A DNA stretch of 38,150 nt from Pseudomonas palmensis (GTDB taxonomy: Bacteria; Pseudomonadota; Gammaproteobacteria; Pseudomonadales; Pseudomonadaceae): the NCBI RefSeq assembly GCF_017848315.1, contig NZ_JAFKEC010000057.1:1-38150 (forward strand), read 5' to 3'. Positions 33,355-38,150 of this stretch are shown piece by piece (within the stretch, counting starts at the first letter, position 1; every line of letters starts with the position of its first letter). Position numbers and translations under genes: made by a program. The notes beneath the pieces were generated by a model. It was not told the DNA's origin, did no database searches, and saw nothing but the letters and a program-made list of their open reading frames with translations.

Positions 33355-34515
33355 ATGACCACACTCCCGCTGTATTTCGACTACGCCGCCACGACACCCG
33401 TCGACGAGCGAGTCATTCAGGTAATGGTGGAGTGTCTGGGGGTATCCGGGCGTTTTGGCAATCCGGCCTCCAGCTCCCATCGGTATGGTCAGCAGGCACG
33501 CCTGGCGGTCGAGCAGGCACGGTCCCAGGTCGCCGGCCTGGTAGGGGCGCGGGCCGACGAGATCATCTGGACGTCGGGTGCCACCGAATCCAACAACCTG
33601 GCCCTCAAAGGGCTGGCTCAGGGCCGCACAGGTGGGCATGTCATCACCAGCCGCATCGAGCACAAAGCCGTGCTCGATACTGCCCGACAGCTCGAGCTGG
33701 CAGGCATCGAGGTGACGTGGCTGAGCCCAGATGCCCAGGGGTTGATCACTGAACAGGCGGTATCGGCGGCGCTGCGTGACGACACCTTTCTGGTATCGCT
33801 GATGCTGGTCAACAATGAACTGGGCACCCTGAACGATGTGCAGGCCATCGGCGAGTGGGTGCGCCGCCACGGTGCATTGCTGCATGTGGATGCCGCCCAG
33901 GGGGCAGGCAAGGTGCCTATCGACCTGTCACGCTGGCCGGTGGACCTGATGTCGTTTTCGGCGCACAAGGTGTATGGGCCCAAAGGGATCGGTGCGCTCT
34001 ACGTCGGCAAGCGCGCCGCGCCGCTGCTGCAGGCACAGATTCACGGTGGCGGGCACGAGAACGGATTGCGCTCGGGCACCCTGGCCACTCACCAGATTGC
34101 CGCCATGGGCGCAGCCTTCGCACTGGCCGGGCAGGTGCAGCAGCAGGAGGTTGCACGTATGCACCGGTTGCGTGAGCGGCTGCTGGAGCAGTTGGCCGAT
34201 ATTCCCGGCCTGGGGCTCAACGGCAGCCCTGTCCAGCGCATCCCTCATACGTTGAGCCTGACCTTTGGCGGTGACGGTATCGATCTGCAGGCGCTGGCCC
34301 GTACGCTGGCGTTTTCCTCGACGTCGGCCTGCAATTCGGCCAGCAGTGCGCCTTCGCATGTGCTGCTGGCGCTTGGGCATGACGAGCGTGCGGCACGGCA
34401 GACGTTGCGTCTGAGCCTGGGGCGCTATACCCGCGAAGAGGATATCGACGCCGCTGCCGGTGCCATCCACGCAGCGTTACACAATGTGCCTTTCTGGGCG
34501 GTTGCCCACGGTTGA
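33355..34515 (+). CDS. Cysteine desulfurase, IscS/NifS-like class V aminotransferase
   Basis: A PLP enzyme that takes sulfur from cysteine as a persulfide, giving alanine. The 386 residues start TLPLYFDYAATTPVDERV and show the family set: ATESNNLALKG, His of SRIEHKAVL, DAAQGAGK, PLP Lys205 in SFSAHKVYGPKGIGALYV, GLRSGT, and persulfide Cys326 in SSTSACNSASSAPSHVLLALG, the same loop position as IscS Cys328. It is group I (IscS/NifS-type), yet no iscU, iscA, thiI or tRNA-thiolation gene is adjacent, so it is a stand-alone paralogue. The ATG at 33355 follows GGAAG. The aminopeptidase P gene follows in the same direction after 54 bases. Confidence 0.88.
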   Translation: MTTLPLYFDYAATTPVDERVIQVMVECLGVSGRFGNPASSSHRYGQQARLAVEQARSQVAGLVGARADEIIWTSGATESNNLALKGLAQGRTGGHVITSRIEHKAVLDTARQLELAGIEVTWLSPDAQGLITEQAVSAALRDDTFLVSLMLVNNELGTLNDVQAIGEWVRRHGALLHVDAAQGAGKVPIDLSRWPVDLMSFSAHKVYGPKGIGALYVGKRAAPLLQAQIHGGGHENGLRSGTLATHQIAAMGAAFALAGQVQQQEVARMHRLRERLLEQLADIPGLGLNGSPVQRIPHTLSLTFGGDGIDLQALARTLAFSSTSACNSASSAPSHVLLALGHDERAARQTLRLSLGRYTREEDIDAAAGAIHAALHNVPFWAVAHG

Positions 34516-34569
34516 GTGCTGCTTCATTATCGTCCACCAGAACATTGGTCGCGGTGGTGGCACAACATA

Positions 34570-36378
34570 ATGAACAGTCAGCCTGGAATGCAGGAAGCAG
34601 TAACCGCGCGCCTGGCGCGCATGCGTGCAGTGATGAACCGCGAAGGGGTCGATGCACTGCTGGTGCCCTCGGCAGACCCGCACCTGTCCGAATACCTCCC
34701 AGGCTACTGGCAGGGGCGCCAATGGCTGTCCGGGTTTCATGGCTCGGTGGGTACGCTGGTGCTGACGGCCGATTTTGCCGGGCTTTGGGCCGACAGTCGT
34801 TACTGGGAGCAGGCCGAAAAGGAGCTGGCGGGTAGCGGTATCGCGTTGATGAAGCTGATGCCGGGTCAGCCGGGGGCCCTTGACTGGCTGGCAGAGCAGG
34901 CGCCCGCAGGCGGCACGGTGGCAGTAGACGGTGCGGTGATGCAACTGGCGTCGGCGCGGCAGCTGCAGGATCGCCTCAGGGTGCGCAATGTGCGCCTGCT
35001 CAGTGACAGGGACCTGCTGGCACAGGTGTGGCTGGAGCGGCCTGCGTTGCCAGGCAGCCCGGTTTACCAGCACCTGCCGCCGCACGCGAGCGTCAGCCGT
35101 GCCGACAAGCTGGCGCAACTGCGCACAACGCTCAAGGAGCGCGGCGCAGATTGGCATTTCATTGCGACGCTGGATGACATCGCTTGGCTGTTCAACCTGC
35201 GTGGCAGCGACGTTTCATACAACCCGGTATTCGTTTCCTTCGCATTGATCGGTCAGCATCAGGCCATTCTGTTCGTGGCATCGAGCAAGGTCGACAGCGC
35301 TGTGCGCGAGGCACTTGAGTCTGACGGGGTGCAACTGCGCGAGTATGAAGCAGTGGGCAGCGCGCTGGCAGGCATCGAGGCGGGCAGTGTCCTGCTGGTA
35401 GATCCGGCACGGGTGACCAGCGGGTTGCTGGCCAACCTCGGTGCCCAGGTGCAGCTGCTCGAAGGCATCAATCCAAGCGTTCTGTCCAAGTCGAGAAAGA
35501 GCGAGGCGGACCTCGTTCATATCAGGCAGGTGATGGAACAGGACGGTGCGGCGTTGTGCGAGTTCTTCGCGGACTTCGAAGCCGCACTGGGGCATTCGAC
35601 CCTTACCGAGGTCAGTGTTGACACCTTGCTCGGCGCAGCCCGGGCTCGACGTCCCGGTCATGTGTCCCCAAGCTTTGCTACCATTGCCGCCTTCAACAGC
35701 AATGGGGCCATGCCGCATTACCGCGCCACCGACGCCTCGCATGCGCTCATCGAAGGTGATGGGCTGTTGTTGATCGATTCAGGTGGGCAGTACCTGGGAG
35801 GGACCACCGACATTACCCGTATGGTGCCCATCGGCACGCCAAGCCTGGAACAGAAGCTGGATTGCACGCGGGTGCTCAAGGGCATGATTGCACTATCCAG
35901 GGCGTGTTTTCCGCGGGGCATTGCCTCGCCTTTGCTCGATGCGATTGCCCGAGCACCGTTATGGGCCGAGCATGTGGATTACGGGCATGGCACCGGCCAC
36001 GGCGTCGGCTACTTCATGAACGTGCACGAAGGGCCACAGGTGATCGCCTATCAGGCCTCGCCTGCGCCGCACACAGCCATGCAGGCCGGCATGATCACCT
36101 CCATCGAGCCGGGCACCTATCGGCCTGGGCAGTGGGGCGTGCGCATCGAGAACCTGGTGTTCACCCGGGATTCGGGCAAGAGTGGGTTTGGTGACTTTCT
36201 TGAATTCGAAACGCTGACCTTGTGCCCTATCGACACACGATGCCTGTTGCCTGAGCAACTGGGCAGCGAAGAACGCGAATGGCTCAATGATTACCACCGC
36301 ACGGTGCGTGAACGGCTTTCGCCACTGCTGGCAGGTGCTGCTCTGCACTGGCTGGAACAAAGAACCGAAGCTGTCTGA
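34570..36378 (+). CDS. Xaa-Pro aminopeptidase (aminopeptidase P, M24B)
   Basis: This cytoplasmic metallopeptidase removes an N-terminal residue before proline. It has the long three-domain form (602 residues) like eukaryotic APP1, longer than E. coli PepP. Two creatinase-like N-terminal domains (from RLARMRAVMNREGVDALLVP) precede the pita-bread catalytic domain with the five di-metal ligands: Asp403 and Asp414 (LLLIDSGGQYLGGTTDITRM), His477 (GHGTGHGVGYF), Glu513 (SIEPGTY) and Glu527 (VRIENLVF). The ATG at 34570 is preferred over 34516, which adds residues rich in Trp/His with no family likeness; the ribosome site is weak for both. A strong terminator lies 11 bases after the stop. Confidence 0.92.
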   Translation: MNSQPGMQEAVTARLARMRAVMNREGVDALLVPSADPHLSEYLPGYWQGRQWLSGFHGSVGTLVLTADFAGLWADSRYWEQAEKELAGSGIALMKLMPGQPGALDWLAEQAPAGGTVAVDGAVMQLASARQLQDRLRVRNVRLLSDRDLLAQVWLERPALPGSPVYQHLPPHASVSRADKLAQLRTTLKERGADWHFIATLDDIAWLFNLRGSDVSYNPVFVSFALIGQHQAILFVASSKVDSAVREALESDGVQLREYEAVGSALAGIEAGSVLLVDPARVTSGLLANLGAQVQLLEGINPSVLSKSRKSEADLVHIRQVMEQDGAALCEFFADFEAALGHSTLTEVSVDTLLGAARARRPGHVSPSFATIAAFNSNGAMPHYRATDASHALIEGDGLLLIDSGGQYLGGTTDITRMVPIGTPSLEQKLDCTRVLKGMIALSRACFPRGIASPLLDAIARAPLWAEHVDYGHGTGHGVGYFMNVHEGPQVIAYQASPAPHTAMQAGMITSIEPGTYRPGQWGVRIENLVFTRDSGKSGFGDFLEFETLTLCPIDTRCLLPEQLGSEEREWLNDYHRTVRERLSPLLAGAALHWLEQRTEAV

Positions 36379-36389
36379 TCGGGCACATG

Positions 36390-36419
36390 AAAAAGGGCAA
36401 CCTGCGGGTTGCCCTTTTT
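36390..36419. terminator. Bidirectional rho-independent terminator
   Basis: AAAAAGGGCAACC (36390-36402) and GGTTGCCCTTTTT (36407-36419) are a perfect 13-bp stem with a 4-base loop, with T-runs on both strands. It lies between the convergent aminopeptidase and lipoprotein genes and serves both. Confidence 0.93.
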
Positions 36420-36421
36420 CG

Positions 36422-36703
36422 TTACTTGCAGATGACGATCATGCTTCGGCTGGTGTAGCCGGCGGGGTTGAGACCGAAGGGGTAGTCCCCTGGCTCGTCT
36501 TCGCCATCGCCAGACTTGGCGACGACTTTGTAGCCTTTGGTGCCGCAGGAACTGGCGGCCTTGGCGTAGCACTTGTTCCATGAAGACGACAGGCCCGAGC
36601 AGTTGATGTGCATGCCCTTCTTGCCGTGTTTGACCTCAGTTTTGGCGTTCGCCGCACAGCCAGCAATGGCCAGAATGGCTAGGATGAGCAAAATTCGTTT
36701 CAT
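36422..36703 (-). CDS. Small cysteine-containing lipoprotein of unknown function
   Basis: A 93-residue protein with a lipoprotein signal peptide: MKRILLILAILAIAGC, lipidated Cys16 in lipobox AIAGC. The mature part holds INCSGLSSSWNKCYAKAASSC and ends SRSMIVICK; its four further cysteines could form two disulfides in the periplasm. I recall similar short lipoproteins in Pseudomonas and Acinetobacter with no known role. AAGGACAGGA directly precedes the ATG. Transcription probably starts within 36704-36884, where an AAGTT/AACTT inverted repeat (36788-36799) lies, and ends at the shared terminator. Confidence 0.85.
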   Translation of the reverse strand: MKRILLILAILAIAGCAANAKTEVKHGKKGMHINCSGLSSSWNKCYAKAASSCGTKGYKVVAKSGDGEDEPGDYPFGLNPAGYTSRSMIVICK

Positions 36704-36884
36704 TCCTGTCCTTACAAAGAGTGTCGGGTCTGCAAGCCCGAGACGGTTACCTGCGCCTCTTCCTGATGCCTCTCGCGTCCTTGTCTTAAGTTAAAACTTC
36801 AAGCAGTGCATTGAATTACAGCTTAAACAGGGTGCCATGGCGACACAATGACAAAAACAGGTTCAAATGGAAATATTTCTCAAA

Positions 36885-37772
36885 TCAGTCGGCTGGCACC
36901 AGTGCTGGGCTTTCCCTGCGCATGGACAGTGTGGCACCCACCGAGGCAGTAATGATCGCGGCGATGGCCAGCCATTGCGCCATGCTCAACACTTCGTTGA
37001 GAAACAGTAGTCCCGACAATGCGCCGAATGCCGGTTCGATGCTCATCAGTGTGCCGAAGGTTCGGGCGGGCAGGCGTGTCAGGGCCACCATTTCCAGGCT
37101 GTACGGCAATGCTGTCGACAGAATGGCCACGCCAATCGCCACGGGTAGCAGGGCAGGGTTGAGCAGGGCGCTGCCGGCATGAACGATGCCGATCGGCGCA
37201 ACGAACAGTGCGGCAACCATGACGCCAAGTGCGGCGGTCTGAATGCCGTGCTCGGCCCCGGCTTTCTGCCCATATAGAATGTAGAGCGCCCAGCACGCGC
37301 CGGCGCCCAGTGCGTAGCCGGCGCCTACCAGGTCGATGGCCGCCCCGGTCTGCCCGATGGGTATCAGCAGCAACAGGCCGATCACTGCCAGTCCGATCCA
37401 TACGAAATCCATGGCCCTGCGCGATGCGTACAACGCCACGGCCAGCGGGCCGGTGAACTCCAGGGCAACGGCGATACCCAGCGGGACACTGCGCAAGGAC
37501 ATATAAAAGAGAAAGTTCATGCCGCCCAATGCCAGGCCATAGATGATGACCGACTTGAGGGTGCTGGAGGTGAAGCGCGCGCGCCAGGGGCGCAGCAGCA
37601 CCAGCATGATGAGGCTGGCGAAAATCAGGCGCAGCGTTGTGGTGCCTTGCGCACCTACCAGCGGGAACATGCTTTTTGCCAGCGAGGCGCCGGACTGGAT
37701 GGATGCCATTGCAATTAGCAGCAGGCCAATGGGGAAGAGGCTGGAGGCCAGGCTGCGGGGGTGGGTGTTCAT
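36885..37772 (-). CDS. rhtA: RhtA-like threonine/homoserine exporter
   Basis: A 295-residue DMT/EamA membrane protein, equal in length to E. coli RhtA and very similar along its length: AMASIQSGASLAKSMFPLVG, GIAVALEFTGPLAVALYASR, LGAGACWALYILYGQKAGAE, AILSTALPYSLEMVALTRLP and RTFGTLMSIEPAFGA. RhtA exports threonine and homoserine and protects against their excess, also against some other amino acids. AAGGAAG lies about 12 bases before the ATG. The operator-like element found at the XRE-cupin gene occurs 71-89 bases upstream, so the two exporters may share a regulator. It is divergent from the presumed rRNA promoter region. Confidence 0.92.
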   Translation of the reverse strand: MNTHPRSLASSLFPIGLLLIAMASIQSGASLAKSMFPLVGAQGTTTLRLIFASLIMLVLLRPWRARFTSSTLKSVIIYGLALGGMNFLFYMSLRSVPLGIAVALEFTGPLAVALYASRRAMDFVWIGLAVIGLLLLIPIGQTGAAIDLVGAGYALGAGACWALYILYGQKAGAEHGIQTAALGVMVAALFVAPIGIVHAGSALLNPALLPVAIGVAILSTALPYSLEMVALTRLPARTFGTLMSIEPAFGALSGLLFLNEVLSMAQWLAIAAIITASVGATLSMRRESPALVPAD

Positions 37773-37824
37773 TGTTGGAGTTGCTTCCTTATATAGAGAG
37801 AGGCGTGTGGCCTGGCGTCTATGA

Positions 37825-37861
37825 TGCGCAAGGAGGCGAAGATGAGCAATATAGTGCGCAA
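37825..37861. promoter_or_regulatory. Operator-like element, copy 2
   Basis: TGCGCAAG (37825-37832), ten bases, then TGAGCAATATAGTGCGCAA (37843-37861). The same parts occur in the same order, with nine bases between, at 29491-29526. In both copies TGCRCAA repeats at a distance of 29-30 bases, near three DNA turns. It lies upstream of rhtA. Confidence 0.55.
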
Positions 37862-37893
37862 CTTTCTTTGTTCATCGAATATCGCCAATTAAC
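37843..37893 (+). CDS. Possible 16-codon leader peptide or truncated gene start
   Basis: An ATG at 37843 with a near-perfect AAGGAGG (37830-37836) six bases upstream opens a 16-codon frame, MSNIVRNFLCSSNIAN, ending in TAA just before the first rRNA-type promoter. Its first five residues equal those of the XRE-cupin regulator (MSNIV) because the shared DNA element lies over both starts. It may be a chance frame, a leader peptide, or the stub of a lost regulator gene. Confidence 0.3.
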
Positions 37894-37895
37894 CC

Positions 37896-37923
37896 TTGAC
37901 GCGCGATTTAATCTCTCTATAAT
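37896..37923 (+). promoter_or_regulatory. Strong sigma70 promoter (first of tandem set)
   Basis: TTGACG (37896-37901), 16 bases, then a perfect TATAAT (37918-37923). The AT-rich sequence before it could act as an UP element, and the discriminator TCGCCCC is GC-rich. Confidence 0.8.
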
Positions 37924-38039
37924 TCGCCCCACTTCCGGCGCAGTCGGAACGAAAAACTCCTTGAATATCAATGAGTTGGACGTTTCAGGTCAGACTGGAA
38001 GTGCTTCGATCGAAAGATCGGCAGCGGTGAAAAAGGTGG

Positions 38040-38067
38040 TTGACAGCAGGTTGTAACGCTGTAGAAT
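38040..38067 (+). promoter_or_regulatory. Strong sigma70 promoter (second of tandem set)
   Basis: TTGACA (38040-38045), 16 bases, then TAGAAT (38062-38067), followed by the GC-rich TCGCCTCCCGC typical of promoters under stringent ppGpp/DksA control. Confidence 0.8.
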
Positions 38068-38104
38068 TCGCCTCCCGCTACGAGAGATCGAAGCGAGTCA
38101 AGTG

Positions 38105-38130
38105 TTTGAAGTGAAACGAAAAACTTCAAA
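38105..38130 (+). other. Inverted repeat in the leader
   Basis: TTTGAAGT (38105-38112) and ACTTCAAA (38123-38130) are perfect 8-bp arms with a 10-base A-rich centre. In RNA from the upstream promoters this would form a hairpin just before the third -35. Confidence 0.55.
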
Positions 38131-38138
38131 ATAAACGC

Positions 38139-38150
38139 TTGACAGACTCT
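38139..38150 (+). promoter_or_regulatory. -35 of a third promoter, cut by the window edge
   Basis: TTGACA at 38139-38144 is a perfect -35; the matching -10 would fall at about 38161-38167, outside the window. Confidence 0.5.

Larger units (their letters stand above)
37894..38150 (+). promoter_or_regulatory. Probable rRNA operon promoter and leader region
   Basis: These last 257 bases hold no gene. They carry three strong -35 elements in one direction, and the text from about 38040 on closely resembles the leader of Pseudomonas 16S rRNA operons as I recall it. The rRNA gene, the boxA antiterminator and the last -10 lie outside the window. The assignment rests on recognition. Confidence 0.65.

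Overview
The base composition (GC-rich), GC-ending codons and gene content point to a Pseudomonas of the P. putida/P. entomophila type. The cues are a five-gene fadDx-like beta-oxidation operon, a fused MrpAB antiporter operon, an ExaC/PedI-ErcA-ErcS' alcohol-oxidation block, and what looks like the leader of a Pseudomonas rRNA operon at the right edge. The species cannot be fixed from the window. All family and homologue names below come from recognition of motifs, not from a search.

Left third (1-13510): the 3' part of a very large protein with leucine-rich repeats and a C-terminal NEL-type E3 ubiquitin-ligase domain is followed by a tight five-gene operon: acyl-CoA synthetase, HSD10-like 3-hydroxyacyl-CoA dehydrogenase, thiolase, acyl-CoA dehydrogenase and enoyl-CoA hydratase. 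These make one full turn of short- or branched-chain acyl oxidation. A second giant protein (1525 aa) of the dermonecrotic-toxin-like kind follows and seems to share a module with the first, so two toxin-like genes bracket a metabolic operon.

Middle left (13641-18294): an ExaC/PedI-like aldehyde dehydrogenase, a 23-codon pqqA gene followed by a hairpin, an ErcA-like iron alcohol dehydrogenase and an overlapping hybrid sensor kinase form a PQQ/alcohol-oxidation block. It holds no quinoprotein dehydrogenase and no other pqq genes. A DksA paralogue that keeps only two of four zinc cysteines, an unusual chemoreceptor, and four small proteins of unknown function follow.

Middle right (22265-28337, minus strand): a complete six-gene Mrp Na+(K+)/H+ antiporter operon (AB-C-D-E-F-G), each gene overlapping the next by a few bases.

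Right third (28487-38150): an EamA exporter divergent from an XRE-cupin regulator, an isochorismatase-fold hydrolase divergent from a GlxA-type AraC regulator, an FAD/NAD(P)-binding protein, a lone IscS-like cysteine desulfurase, an aminopeptidase P, a small lipoprotein and an RhtA-like amino-acid exporter. The most interesting signal is here. A 19-bp sequence that begins at the XRE-cupin regulator's own start recurs with one mismatch upstream of rhtA, and its 10-bp core recurs in an inverted repeat upstream of the desulfurase. This suggests a small undescribed amino-acid or sulfur export/use regulon. The window ends in tandem sigma70 promoters typical of an rRNA operon; the 16S gene itself lies outside.
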